From an uncultured Acetatifactor sp. (lineage in GTDB: Bacteria > Bacillota > Clostridia > Lachnospirales > Lachnospiraceae): DNA of 64,000 bases. Positions within the stretch are counted from its first letter, which is position 1; the number at the start of each line of letters is the position of its first letter. The notes beneath the pieces are model-generated. The model made no database searches and was not told where the DNA came from. It saw only the letters and a program-made list of their open reading frames with translations. Location of the stretch: positions 1 to 64,000 of the forward strand of contig CAJTMX010000024.1 in the NCBI GenBank assembly GCA_910577235.1. The letters are read 5' to 3'. A program made the translations under genes and the position numbers. Below, in pieces: positions 36,558 through 46,827 of the stretch.

Positions 36558-38537
36558 CTATATCTTGAACTGTCTCATATCCGTCATCAGCTTGCCGGAC
36601 TGCTTTTCCAGTTCCCCGGCGCTCTCTGCCGCTTTCTCACTCTGCCGGGCCACCACCTGCGCATGTTCACCCAATTCCGCCGCGGACTCGGAGATATCTC
36701 TGGAAATTCGCAGCTGGCTCTCCATCAGTTCCGCCATCTGGGATGCCGCTTGATCCACCTGACCTATCAACTCCACCATATGAGCCACAATACCGCCGGT
36801 TTCCTCCACCTTGTCGAATACACCGTCAAAGGTCTGGCTTGTAGACTCGATCATAGCGGCGTTCTCCTTGACTCTGCTCACGCTGGTCTCTGTATGTGCC
36901 ACCGCTGCGGATACCGCTTGGCTGATATCCTGCGTCAGCCTTGAGATATCGTCTGCCGCGGCGTTGCTGTTCGCCGCCAGTTTTCCGATCTGCTCCGCAA
37001 CCACGGCAAAGCCTTTGCCTGCCTCTCCGGCTCTGGCCGCCTCTATGGACGCGTTGAGGGCCAACAGATTAGTCTCTTCCGAGATATCCATGATCATCTC
37101 CACCATCTCATTGATACGCCCGATGGTGTCGCGAGTATGCCTTATTTGAGCTGCCAGGGTGGTGATAGTCTGCTCGATCATATCCATCCCCTGCCGAATC
37201 TGCTCCATGGCCCGCTGCCCGTTTCTGGAGACAGCCGCAGCATCCTGCATGATACTGCCCGCATTGGTTCCTTCCCCATGGGTGGTGCGGATATTCTCCG
37301 CCAGCAGCTCCATCTGTCGGCTGAAACTGTCCACAGTCTCCGAAAGCGTGTCTACCAAACCGTTCATTTCCTCCATGGCTTTCTGCTGGTGTCCCGAGGA
37401 CTGTGTCAATGTACCGGCCACCACGCCGTTCTCCTGAGACTGCCGGCTAAGCCACTTTGCCGTATCGGTGATCTCCGCTATTATCCCCCGCATTTTCTTT
37501 AAGAACATCTGCATATTGCCACTCATCATGGCAATCTCGTCCCTACCCTTTACTTCCAGATTGCGGGTAAAATCTCCTGCCGCCACTTCAGCCAATGTAT
37601 CCGTCACCAGCTGTACCGGCTTTACAATACGGTTCATCATCCGCAGGATCAGAAGCAGCAGCACGGCTGCAGCCACAACGGCAATCACCGCCATATACAG
37701 TTCCAGCAGATGCAGGTCCCTGAGCACCTCGGACTGGGATATAAATGTTACCAGCCGCCAGTCCGTGCGGGATATGGGGCTGACATAGATCAGATAGCTA
37801 CCGCTGTCCCCTTTCACGGTTGTTATGCCCGTAAATCCCTCGGCCAGCTTACCGCTGATATTTCCATACAGTATATCCAGACCCTGCTGATCCAATCTGG
37901 TCTCCATCATGGACTCTTCGGGATGGGCAATGATCATCTGACTGCCGGTCACCAGAAACGCTCTTCCGCTGTCACGCAGCCGTATCTCCTTCATCATATT
38001 CGCCACATAGTCCAAATACACGTCCACAGCCATTACCCGGACCGCCTTGTCATAATCCATCCGCACCGAAGCGCTGACGCAGACCCGCCCTGTCTGGGAG
38101 TCATAATACGGCTCTCCGAAAGCCAGCTCTCCGTGTTCACATCCCTCCAGATACCAGTCCCGCTGAGTCAGCACCCAGTCTCCGTCCGGCACCCAGCCTG
38201 AGGAGTCCAGATAGGTGCCTCCATCGTCACCCATATACAGGCCTATCGGATAGGCATCGTTTACATCCAGAGATGTCTTCATGAATTCCAAGATATCCTG
38301 GTCATTGTCAAAGGGCCCTTTGTTGATGGCATCCTGATACACCTTGAGCTCCGCCATAATGCGCTCCACCCAGCCGTTGATGTCCTCCGCATATACGTTG
38401 GAAGCTGCCTCCAGATTGTCCTGTGCCTGATCAATGATCAAGCTGCGGCTGATCAGAAAAAAGCAGACGATCAGCACCAGGACCACAGGAATGATCACAA
38501 TGATCAGTTTCGTGCGTATACCCAGTTTCTTTTTCAT
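36558..38537 (-). CDS. Methyl-accepting chemotaxis protein (dCache sensor)
   Basis: This is a 659-residue chemoreceptor. It has an N-terminal helix (about 11-32), an extracellular double-Cache-like sensor (about 35-280; YLDSSGWVPDGDWVLTQRDW fits the family), a second helix (about 283-305), a HAMP domain (VKPVQLVTDTLAEVAAGDFT) and a signalling tip with EETNLLALNASIEAARAGEA followed by GKGFAVVAEQI. ATG at 38537 with AAAAGGAG eight bases before is better placed than 38543. Its ligand is unknown. No chemotaxis genes are nearby. Confidence 0.92.
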   Translation of the reverse strand: MKKKLGIRTKLIIVIIPVVLVLIVCFFLISRSLIIDQAQDNLEAASNVYAEDINGWVERIMAELKVYQDAINKGPFDNDQDILEFMKTSLDVNDAYPIGLYMGDDGGTYLDSSGWVPDGDWVLTQRDWYLEGCEHGELAFGEPYYDSQTGRVCVSASVRMDYDKAVRVMAVDVYLDYVANMMKEIRLRDSGRAFLVTGSQMIIAHPEESMMETRLDQQGLDILYGNISGKLAEGFTGITTVKGDSGSYLIYVSPISRTDWRLVTFISQSEVLRDLHLLELYMAVIAVVAAAVLLLLILRMMNRIVKPVQLVTDTLAEVAAGDFTRNLEVKGRDEIAMMSGNMQMFLKKMRGIIAEITDTAKWLSRQSQENGVVAGTLTQSSGHQQKAMEEMNGLVDTLSETVDSFSRQMELLAENIRTTHGEGTNAGSIMQDAAAVSRNGQRAMEQIRQGMDMIEQTITTLAAQIRHTRDTIGRINEMVEMIMDISEETNLLALNASIEAARAGEAGKGFAVVAEQIGKLAANSNAAADDISRLTQDISQAVSAAVAHTETSVSRVKENAAMIESTSQTFDGVFDKVEETGGIVAHMVELIGQVDQAASQMAELMESQLRISRDISESAAELGEHAQVVARQSEKAAESAGELEKQSGKLMTDMRQFKI

Positions 38538-38641
38538 CTCCATACTCCTTTTCCGCTTTGGAGAACTTAACCTGTGTTCTCCATTCTTTTGTCAATGATT
38601 AGAGTATAACAACCACTTGAGAAAAATGCAAGTCCCGGCGG

Positions 38642-40075
38642 TCAGCGCCGGGAAATATTTCCGGAAAAGTCTCTGCGCCTGGACCGCAGCCACTCCCGAA
38701 ACTCGGGCAGCGCCCGGGTTCCCTGCTCCGTCACCGGTTTTATCCATCTGCCGGATGCCGTGTACCTGGTCTCCACCAGCAGCCGTATGATCTCGTCCGT
38801 ATATACAAAGGCGAACACTCCCAGAAACGGCAGTTTCAATACCATGCCGGCAATCCATGTGGCGGGCACGCTGATAACGAACAGGCAGCTTACCTCCAGA
38901 ACCGTGCCAAACACAGCTTCCCCTCCTGCCCGGTATGACTCGTTCATAATGTAGTTGCAAGTACGGATCGTGCCGAACACCAGATAAATCAGCAGCATAT
39001 ATTTGCCATAGGTCATGGCCATCTCTCCCAAACCGAAGAGCCCAAAAATCGGCTCGTTAAGCAGTGCCATCACCGCCACCACGGCAAAAGTCACCATAGG
39101 ACAGAACATAGAAGACTTGCGGCAGTAATTGTATGCCCTGGGCAAATGTCCTGAACCTACTTCCTTGCCGATGATCACGCTGGCCGCATTGGACAGGCCG
39201 CCGAAAAAGGCGTACACAAAGCCCTCGCAGACACGAAACGCCGCCATAGCCGCAATAGCGGATTCGTCCTGATGCCCAATCACAATATTTATGATCATCT
39301 GTCCCACGCCGTAGAGCATCTCATTGGCCAGGATGGGCAGACACTTTCCCAGATAAGCGCCGAAAAATTCTTTCTGAAAGCCAAACATTTCCCGCAGGCG
39401 CAGCCTGATCTCACATTTTGAGACCAACAGAAGGATCACCAGCAGCAGCAGGTTCACAATCCCCGATGCCAGAGTGCCCACAGCGGCTCCGGCCACTCCC
39501 ATCTTAGGCGCGCCAAACCGCCCATAGATCAATACAAAATTCAGCGCAAAATTTACTGCCAGAGACGCGATCGAGCAAATAAGCGGCGCTTTCACCCGCT
39601 CGGTAGCCCGCATGAAAAAGCTGACCAGCACGGCAAAGACCTGTAACGGATAGGCAAATCCTACGATACGGATGTAGGGAGCTCCCATGCGTATGATATT
39701 CTCCTTATCCGTATAGATTCCCAACATAAACTCCGGGTTTGTGATGGCCGTAATGGCAAACACAGAGCCTACCACAGTCATAAACAGAAAAGTCACGCCA
39801 AAAGTCTGGTTGATCCCCCTCTGGTTTTTCGCCCCCCAGTATTGGGCAAAAAACAGCATAGCTCCCCCTGCGAATCCCCAGTAGCATGAAAAAAACAGGG
39901 AACTGATCTGGGAGCAGATCCCCACCGCCGCCACAGCCAGCTCTCCCATGCTGCCGATCATTATGGTATCCACCATCCCGGCAGTGGTGGACAGCAGATT
40001 TTGCAGCGCTACCGGAAACGCAATGGTCATCATCAATTTTAGAAAGGATGTCCATGTGATCTTTTCATCCGACAT
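38642..40075 (-). CDS. MATE family efflux transporter
   Basis: This 477-residue protein has about twelve helices. It starts with FLKLMMTIAFPVALQNLLST followed by TAGMVDTIMIGSMGELAVAAVG, the MATE N-terminal signature, repeated in the second half (KCLPILANEMLYGVGQMIIN). ATG at 40075 with GAGGAAA upstream is preferred over one 28 codons earlier. It should be a cation-coupled multidrug or metabolite exporter. Confidence 0.9.
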   Translation of the reverse strand: MSDEKITWTSFLKLMMTIAFPVALQNLLSTTAGMVDTIMIGSMGELAVAAVGICSQISSLFFSCYWGFAGGAMLFFAQYWGAKNQRGINQTFGVTFLFMTVVGSVFAITAITNPEFMLGIYTDKENIIRMGAPYIRIVGFAYPLQVFAVLVSFFMRATERVKAPLICSIASLAVNFALNFVLIYGRFGAPKMGVAGAAVGTLASGIVNLLLLVILLLVSKCEIRLRLREMFGFQKEFFGAYLGKCLPILANEMLYGVGQMIINIVIGHQDESAIAAMAAFRVCEGFVYAFFGGLSNAASVIIGKEVGSGHLPRAYNYCRKSSMFCPMVTFAVVAVMALLNEPIFGLFGLGEMAMTYGKYMLLIYLVFGTIRTCNYIMNESYRAGGEAVFGTVLEVSCLFVISVPATWIAGMVLKLPFLGVFAFVYTDEIIRLLVETRYTASGRWIKPVTEQGTRALPEFREWLRSRRRDFSGNISRR

Positions 40076-40529
40076 AATTTCCTCTTTCCCGGCGTTCTGC
40101 CGTTTTATACTATACACTCTGTCATCTTGATACGCTTTAATACAGTCCGTGGGACACATTTAGCGCTTATATCCTTATCTCGCGCTTGCGCACTCTATCG
40201 TCCAGCAGAGCCAATGTGGCGCATTTACTCATTGTAGCACAGCCCCATTATACTTTTCAATAAATTTGCAAGTTTTTATTTTGTTCCTAACTATTGGTTC
40301 CGGAAACAGCAAACATAAATCTTATGTAGATATATTAAAGAAGGCAGTTGCATCTATCGGCAACTGCCTTCTTCATTTTGCGGTTTCTCCTCTACATATA
40401 TTGGCCAAAACGCAGAGTTCTTCCCAGCTACGGGACGACTAATTCTCTGAAACGCTGGAATACGCTCTAGTGTCATCTCGCAGACCACGGTCCTGTTCCG
40501 GCAATATTATATGCTTTTGCATGGAGCAT
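40076..40529. other. Gene-free stretch with a 12-bp hairpin
   Basis: No gene is seen. Perfect arms GAAGGCAGTTGC (40340-40351) and GCAACTGCCTTC (40360-40371) form a hairpin with an 8-base loop. The plus-strand tail is TTCATTTTG and the minus-strand tail TTTAATAT, so it may terminate the NifX-like gene ending at 40530 or act in both directions. Confidence 0.65.
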
Positions 40530-40943
40530 TCAATTCTGATGGCAGCTGCCCCCATTTCCTGCGCAACCGTGCCTGTCCTCGCCGCAGGGATGGCTTTCCC
40601 CGTGATGTTCATGATGTGCACAACGAACATTCTGCTCAAACTTAAGCTTTCCGGTCAAAAGGGCATTCACTGCCTCGTCGGCGTTTCCCGACACACCGCC
40701 GTAAAACCGGATTCCCATTTCTGCCAGCGCAGTCTGGGCCCCGCCGCCGATGCCGCCGCAGATCAGCGTGTCTACCCCCAGGCCGGAGAGCATTCCCGCC
40801 AAGGCACCATGCCCACTCCCCTCAGTGTTTACAATCTGAGACTCTGCCACTTTTCCGTCCCTGACCTTATAAACCTTAAACTGCTGTGTATGTCCAAAGT
40901 GCTGGAATACATTTCCGTTTTCATATGTGACGGCAATCTTCAT
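40530..40943 (-). CDS. NifX/NifB-type Fe-Mo-cofactor-binding-domain protein
   Basis: The 137-residue protein is of the dinitrogenase iron-molybdenum cofactor biosynthesis family: KIAVTYENGNVFQHFGHTQQ at the start and DTLICGGIGGGAQTALAEMG in the middle. The tail is rich in His, Cys and Gly (HHEHHGESHPCGED), suggesting metal binding. ATG at 40943 with AGGGAGAAG upstream is used instead of one 35 codons earlier. No nitrogenase genes are nearby. Stand-alone members in anaerobes are thought to handle Fe-S or Mo clusters. Confidence 0.85.
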   Translation of the reverse strand: MKIAVTYENGNVFQHFGHTQQFKVYKVRDGKVAESQIVNTEGSGHGALAGMLSGLGVDTLICGGIGGGAQTALAEMGIRFYGGVSGNADEAVNALLTGKLKFEQNVRCAHHEHHGESHPCGEDRHGCAGNGGSCHQN

Positions 40944-41161
40944 AATATCTTCTCCCTTCTGAATATAAATCATAGTTAGGTAATTGCGAAATCCCTTTTT
41001 CCCGTCCCCAATCCAGAGCAGCCCGCACAGTATGATGAAGAAACCCAAAAGCTATTTGGGCGCACCTGATGTCATAGCCTTTAACACAATGCAAAAAATT
41101 GCCGCCTGGCAGACAAACTGTTCCGTCCGTCCGCCCCAGCGGCAGTTTCAAATACTAATAA

Positions 41162-44077
41162 CTATTTTACAAACCTCTTTTTAAGACCAAACAAAATGGC
41201 AGCAATACCGATCAACGCTATCGCGTAAAGCGGAGCCGGTACGGAATCGCCCAATGCGGCGATCAGAGTGCCCGCGTTGAACGCAGTCGCAAAAGTACCA
41301 ACCTGTGCCATCACATGAATCTGCACATCCTTACCCACTATCTCGGCGGGAGTGATCACCAGAGTACAGAGCTCTTTGCCTGTGGTATGATCCGTATAAC
41401 AAATTGTAAAAGTATTGCCTGAACGGGTAACTGTCACCGCGTATGTATGTCCTTGTACCAGCTTGCTGTCCAACTGGGAAGGAATACCGGTAATCACGGC
41501 CTTAGCAGGATCGAAACCTTCTGCTGTCCACGCGTTCTTATCCGATCCGGTGGTAATATAACCGTTTGTGGCAGGATCAAAAATCTCAACGCTGAACGCG
41601 CCATATCCATCCATCAAGGAAGATGCCTGCACCGTCCATGTCCAGGTTCCGTCGCCGCTCATAAGCCGGTCGGTGCCTTTCATCATACCTGCCCACCATT
41701 CGGTACCTTTCAGAACTTCGCCGCTTGTGGCTGGCTTATTGGCGCTGGCAGGTGAATCTATCAGAGTGCCCTCGCAGAAAGCGGTCAAATAGGTACCAAC
41801 CTGAGCCATAACGTGGATCTGAACATCATGGCTGACTAATTCGCCGGGGGTGATCACCAGCGTACAGATCTCTCTGTTTTCAGCAAAATCTACATACTGA
41901 ACCGCGAAACTGTTGCCAGAACGGGTAACAGTCACCACATAGGCATGCCCCTCTACAAGATTGCTGGCCAGTTCTGCCGGAACACCGATAACCGTTGCTT
42001 TGGCGGGATCAAAACCCTCTGCCGTCCATGCGTTCATATCCGATCCGGTGGTAATATAGCCGTTTGTTGCAGGATCATAGATCTCTACACTGAACGCGCC
42101 ATACCCGTCAATCAAGGAAGAGGCCTGAACCACCCAAGTCCAGGTTCCGTCACCGCTCATGGGCTGATTGGAACCGATCGCCATACCTGACCACCATGCG
42201 CTGCCGCTCAATATCTCACCGCCTGCAACCGCGCGAACCTCTGCGGGGGGAGCTGCCGGAGCGCTGGAGTTATCGTTGGAATTGCTGGGAGGATTGTTCC
42301 TGTTGTCAGCTTTTGCCTTTGCCCCTGAAAGATCAATGTGCTGATCAACCGTCTGCAGATCACTGAGCGTACACAATTCTCCTGTCAGCGACACGTAATT
42401 TTTCACTGCCTGATCCACAGGAACCGCATATGTAGTGGTTAACCCGTTATTGGACACACCGATCAACGCACAGTCTTTATACAGCTGTGTTGTAACGATA
42501 CATTCAACGCCATTTCTGTTCGCTGCCTGCCATGCTGCCCACGCCGCATCGTCACCCGGGATAGCGGCCTCTGTAGCCTTACAGATCGGAGCGACCATAC
42601 CTGCACCGTCCCAATACCAGTTATCGGAACGTATTACACCGTACTCCCGATATCCGGCACCGTTCACAAGACCATCCTCGCTGTGGAAAGCAACAAACAA
42701 CGGTGTCTCCCAGTTGTTAAGTGCTCCGTCATCCGTCTTGGAATGGAACTTATATGTATGAGGCTCCCCGGTGATCTCAAACCCTTCCGTATGTGCGCTC
42801 CAGAAAGCGTCACAATCCAGGAAAACCCCTCCGGGAGTGTCCGTTCCGGGCTCGTCTGTCCCGGGCTCGTCTGTTCCGGGCTCATCTGTCCCCGGTTCGT
42901 CTGTTCCCGGATCACTGGGGATCAAGTCAACAGCCGCACTCAGATCAATATGATCCTCCGATGGCGCAATATTTGTTAATATACAATTCTCTCCCGATAA
43001 AGTGACACTCGGAGTTCCGGATACGGGAATCGTGGCAATGGAATTCACTCCGTTGTTGGATAGAGCGACTACTGCGTAATTCCCCACCTGACGCATGGTA
43101 ATCTTGCACACTACGCCGGCCTTATTGGCATTCAGCCATGTAGCCCAAGCTGCATCGTCAGGAGGAACATTAGAAGTCTGATATGCATATCCTTCCGGCA
43201 GATTGTTAATATCCGCACCCGAAAAATCATTGAGGGCCCAGCCCCATACGTCCGAACGTCCCGCAAAAAGCTCGGCACCGCCTTCCGAATACACGAAAAA
43301 GGAAGGTGTACAAAAATTACCGGGGGCATCCGCATTGGTCGTGGACGTAAATGTATAGGTCTGATCTGTTGCTGTCAGTGGAATTTTAGGAGATTCTGTC
43401 TTTCGGAAACCGGTACTGGTATCAACAAGATCGAACGTACCGTTTGTATTGTTGTCGTTGCCGCCATCTTCCGGAAGCTGATCGATCGCTGAAGTCAAGT
43501 CAAGATGGTCTGCAGATGAAGTGATATTTGTCAACTTGCAGTTCTCACCGGATAAGGTGACGTATGCGGTATCTGATGTCGGGATCGTAGCGATAGAAGA
43601 TACTCCGTTGTTAGAAAAGGCTACAATCGCGTAATTCCCTACTTTACGCATTGTAATCTTACACTCGGCACCGGCCTTATTGACATCCAGCCATGTAGCC
43701 CAAGCTGCATCGTCAGTGGGAGCATTATTGGTCTGGTAATTATACCCCGCTGGCAACGGTCCGCCTGTATTGCCACCAGGCATCCACCCGTACACATCGG
43801 AACGTCCCCCAAAAATCTCGTCATTACCCGAATACACAAAAAATATAGGGGTCTCCCATATGTTTGACGCATTCGCATTGGTCGTGGATGTGAACGTGTA
43901 AGTCTGTTCCGCATCTGTGATCTCAATGCGGGGAGTCTCGCTCGAATGGAATCCGCCGCTGGTATCCACATCAGCCAACGTTCCTTCCGCATTCGCCGTG
44001 ATAGGCAGCAATGTCGCCGTAGACAGCGCCAATGCACAGCTTAAGCAAAACACCAGAAATCTCTTAGCTCTTTTCAT
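41162..44077 (-). CDS. Large repeat-rich cell-surface protein
   Basis: The 971-residue protein has a signal peptide (about 1-31, ending ANA). It has three related beta-rich modules of about 150 residues: two close copies with YTFTSTTNA and DDAAWATWL, and a more diverged third. Between modules two and three is a (GTDEP)-type linker. Two further near-identical modules of about 130 residues share MSGDGTWTW and DGYGAFSVEI. The C-terminus is LGDSVPAPLYAIALIGIAAI followed by a basic KKRFVK tail, a sortase-style anchor without the usual LPxTG. ATG at 44077 has AAGGAGGT upstream. A class B sortase gene lies just upstream on the same strand and is the likely anchoring enzyme. Binding to glycans or host surface is possible but not shown. 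Confidence 0.8.
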   Translation of the reverse strand: MKRAKRFLVFCLSCALALSTATLLPITANAEGTLADVDTSGGFHSSETPRIEITDAEQTYTFTSTTNANASNIWETPIFFVYSGNDEIFGGRSDVYGWMPGGNTGGPLPAGYNYQTNNAPTDDAAWATWLDVNKAGAECKITMRKVGNYAIVAFSNNGVSSIATIPTSDTAYVTLSGENCKLTNITSSADHLDLTSAIDQLPEDGGNDNNTNGTFDLVDTSTGFRKTESPKIPLTATDQTYTFTSTTNADAPGNFCTPSFFVYSEGGAELFAGRSDVWGWALNDFSGADINNLPEGYAYQTSNVPPDDAAWATWLNANKAGVVCKITMRQVGNYAVVALSNNGVNSIATIPVSGTPSVTLSGENCILTNIAPSEDHIDLSAAVDLIPSDPGTDEPGTDEPGTDEPGTDEPGTDTPGGVFLDCDAFWSAHTEGFEITGEPHTYKFHSKTDDGALNNWETPLFVAFHSEDGLVNGAGYREYGVIRSDNWYWDGAGMVAPICKATEAAIPGDDAAWAAWQAANRNGVECIVTTQLYKDCALIGVSNNGLTTTYAVPVDQAVKNYVSLTGELCTLSDLQTVDQHIDLSGAKAKADNRNNPPSNSNDNSSAPAAPPAEVRAVAGGEILSGSAWWSGMAIGSNQPMSGDGTWTWVVQASSLIDGYGAFSVEIYDPATNGYITTGSDMNAWTAEGFDPAKATVIGVPAELASNLVEGHAYVVTVTRSGNSFAVQYVDFAENREICTLVITPGELVSHDVQIHVMAQVGTYLTAFCEGTLIDSPASANKPATSGEVLKGTEWWAGMMKGTDRLMSGDGTWTWTVQASSLMDGYGAFSVEIFDPATNGYITTGSDKNAWTAEGFDPAKAVITGIPSQLDSKLVQGHTYAVTVTRSGNTFTICYTDHTTGKELCTLVITPAEIVGKDVQIHVMAQVGTFATAFNAGTLIAALGDSVPAPLYAIALIGIAAILFGLKKRFVK
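42841..42910. repeat. 15-bp tandem repeat coding for the GTDEP linker
   Basis: About five copies of a 15-bp unit (consensus CGGGCTCGTCTGTCC on the plus strand) encode the repeated linker GTDEP within the surface protein. Such in-frame repeats often vary in number between strains. Confidence 0.85.
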
Positions 44078-44225
44078 CTTTACCTCCTTGTATACAGTTT
44101 TTCCCGCGCAGGAATACTTTGGTAAAGACATTATATCACATCCCGATATCCGGTGTAAATATGTTATTTATCCCTTTTTAAAGCATTTTAGTCTCTGCTT
44201 TAATATATTTGACCCTTGTGCCGGC

Positions 44226-45107
44226 CTACTCCGCCCCTTCCTGTGTTGCAGCCCCGATTTCATAGCTGTCTACTCTCACCGCATTGACCAGCGTTCTCCT
44301 TCCCGTCACATAACAGGTTAACAGCGTGACCACCTTATCCTCGCGGTCCACCTCAATTTCGGTGTCCTTTATACTTCTCTTTTGCAGTGTGGCTATAAAC
44401 TCGGAGAACTCTTTATCAGGTGTAAAATCAACCCGGCACATTTCCGTCTCCGTCTCTGACACGTCAAAACAGGAAAAAATACGGTAACGGTACACGATCC
44501 CCTCCACCAGGATCTGAAAATACTGATGATCCTCGTAATAATCCTCCTCCCTGTAATACTTTAGCTTACCGAACATACTAAGATTTTTCATATTATGCCC
44601 GTAGACCACGCTTCTGCTGTCCTCAAAATCCGGCGTATTGTCCCCCTCCAGAAAAATACTGCCTGCGCTGGCGTTTTTCCCATCCAGAGTCTTGCGCAGA
44701 TAGCGGACATTATCCCCCGAATACAAGATGGGGTAGCTGATATTTTCATTCTCAAAAAATATCCATCCCACCACATCCGGATTGCGCTCTTTCAATCTTT
44801 CAAAATCCACACGGATCATATGATACCAGGGAATCTCTGTGATCTCCGGCTCCTCCTCACCCAACAGTTCTCCCCCGGAGACGCTGCCCGGACCGATTTC
44901 ATCTTCCTCCGAGGGAGGAATCGTTTCCTCCTCAATAGCCGTATCCTGCACCGCTTTTGAAACGTACTGTTCGTTCAATTCCTCATATAAACTGTCGGAC
45001 ATGGCCCGGTCTGCATAATGCACGTAAAGTTTCACTCCGGCGTACCCTACCAGCGCTATACCCAGAAGTATTACAATGTCGTACAGCAATTTACTGTTTT
45101 TCTTCAT
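44226..45107 (-). CDS. srtB: Class B sortase
   Basis: This 293-residue protein has one N-terminal membrane helix (about 8-28), an acidic, disordered stretch (about 50-90) and a sortase domain. The catalytic His is in VVYGHNMKNLSMFG and the catalytic Cys is in VTLLTCYVTG, with Arg in GRRTLVNAVRV. The spacing and the extra N-terminal helical segment are those of class B sortases. It precedes the surface protein gene by 148 bp on the same strand, so that protein is the likely substrate. Confidence 0.9.
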   Translation of the reverse strand: MKKNSKLLYDIVILLGIALVGYAGVKLYVHYADRAMSDSLYEELNEQYVSKAVQDTAIEEETIPPSEEDEIGPGSVSGGELLGEEEPEITEIPWYHMIRVDFERLKERNPDVVGWIFFENENISYPILYSGDNVRYLRKTLDGKNASAGSIFLEGDNTPDFEDSRSVVYGHNMKNLSMFGKLKYYREEDYYEDHQYFQILVEGIVYRYRIFSCFDVSETETEMCRVDFTPDKEFSEFIATLQKRSIKDTEIEVDREDKVVTLLTCYVTGRRTLVNAVRVDSYEIGAATQEGAE

Positions 45108-45281
45108 TTTGTCCTATCCCTCAAATTTACTTAAGCTTTTGCTAAACTATTTAACACCACCGCCATCTTTTCGATACCATTGGATTTACTGCTATTTTCT
45201 CATAAAACGGCTCTTTTTTCCTTTGCGGAAACATTTCCTACCGCTGTACACATCCCTGTAACAGAATGGTCTTTGGCATAT

Positions 45282-46367
45282 TCAACTAAACGGTTGACAA
45301 TCATTGTATCCACGCACAAATGCATCTATATCCGGATAACGGTTTATCGGCAGCCCGGCCTTATCGTACTCTTTTAGATATTCCTTCAGAATATCGTCGT
45401 ACGCCTTCGCGGTCTTATACAGATCCCGCGAATCATATCCTTCCATAACATCATATTTGTCAATACTCACTTCACTGTCAATTTCTGAGAACATTGCGTT
45501 AGCGCTGATCAGGTTCATAAACGCAAGATGCCGGTTCCCCGTTTCCGCCGCTAAATACATCTTGTTTCGCCAATTGGAATACATCTCCTCATAGGTGCCG
45601 GCAAGCGTTTCTTTGGTTGCCTCTTTCTTCGGCATGGCGATGGTTTCTTTCACCTTATGAAACGCCGCCGTTGTCTCCCGCATAAGTGTGGACAAATGAT
45701 TTTGCACAGACAAGGCAGACGCAGCGGATACCACATCCTCTATCCTGTCACAGAGCTTATCCGGCCTGTTTTGCATTGCGTTTAACTCTTCATAGGCACG
45801 TTTTACTCCGTAATGAAAATACCGCTTGTTCAGCATTGCTATTGCATTCTCTATGTAATAGATGGCCCCGCCTGCCCCCTCTAGAACATCGGACCTACGC
45901 TCTGAGATCATGGCCAATGTGTAGCAGTGTTCCGCCTCCTTTAACAGCTTTTCCGCTTTGGCGTAATCTTCTTCCGAGAAGGGAGCCGCCATGATATCTT
46001 TTGCCCCTTTTCGCAACAGTTCCAGCTGTTCCCGGTACTTCTCATCCGCGCAATAGACGATCCGGGCATCCATCAGTTTGGAGATATTCGGGTGTTCATA
46101 TTTTGCTTCATCCCGCAAGCATTCCCATGTTGTACAGTAGATGTCATGTCCGACCTGCAAATCATCCTGTATTAAAGTACTTCCCAGTTGCCAGCCTCTG
46201 TCGTCATTAATCACAATGAGCAGATCCAAATCGGACTTCTCATAAAAGTCTCCCGTCAAATAGGAACCGTATATTCCTATCAAGGCAAGAGCGCCAGGAC
46301 ACACTTTGTCTGCCCTTTCTATGACCGCATCAATGATCTTTTGGTTTCTTTTTTCTAAATCTTGCAT
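45282..46367 (-). CDS. Nucleotidyltransferase-domain protein
   Basis: The 361-residue protein has an N-terminal polymerase-beta-like nucleotidyltransferase domain (about 20-120) with GIYGSYLTGDFYEKSDLDLL. This contains the G-S motif and the two metal-binding Asp residues of the family. A helical C-terminal region (about 130-360) follows, with CYTLAMISERRSDVLEGAGG. Domain order resembles aminoglycoside nucleotidyltransferases and related uncharacterised proteins. The substrate is unknown. It stands alone. Confidence 0.75.
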   Translation of the reverse strand: MQDLEKRNQKIIDAVIERADKVCPGALALIGIYGSYLTGDFYEKSDLDLLIVINDDRGWQLGSTLIQDDLQVGHDIYCTTWECLRDEAKYEHPNISKLMDARIVYCADEKYREQLELLRKGAKDIMAAPFSEEDYAKAEKLLKEAEHCYTLAMISERRSDVLEGAGGAIYYIENAIAMLNKRYFHYGVKRAYEELNAMQNRPDKLCDRIEDVVSAASALSVQNHLSTLMRETTAAFHKVKETIAMPKKEATKETLAGTYEEMYSNWRNKMYLAAETGNRHLAFMNLISANAMFSEIDSEVSIDKYDVMEGYDSRDLYKTAKAYDDILKEYLKEYDKAGLPINRYPDIDAFVRGYNDCQPFS

Positions 46368-46827
46368 TACTGCTGACTCCTTACCTCATCTATAATCCCC
46401 AAAGTACAGCGTTGGGGAACCATACAAAATTTCATATGCTGCTATTTTCATGTGCAGTCTTTCTCAATATTGGCTCTGCCGTGCTATCCTTACAAAAGAC
46501 TATATAATTCATTCACAACAGGCCGGCAGATCTCCACTACAGTGCTCCCATGCCGGATTATAAAATGTCCCTCCATAGATTCCGGTTGTGGTCAAAATTA
46601 TATCATTGGATTAAACACTTTACAACAATATTGGGAGGAAATTGACCTTTCCTAAATTGCAAAAGTAAATTCTATCCTTTAAGATAAATCTATTATTTCA
46701 AAATAAAATTCATCTGTTTCAAAATATCCATTTGTATATTCTATCAAAATACCCTTATGATATTTCCTTAAATACGATTTACCTCAAACATCCCATTAAC
46801 AAACAAATATTCATACTTTTTCTCCAC
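46368..46827. other. AT-rich gene-free stretch
   Basis: No gene, repeat or clear promoter was found in these 460 bases. The AT content rises strongly after about 46620, marking the passage to the accessory region that begins with the HicAB genes. Confidence 0.5.
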
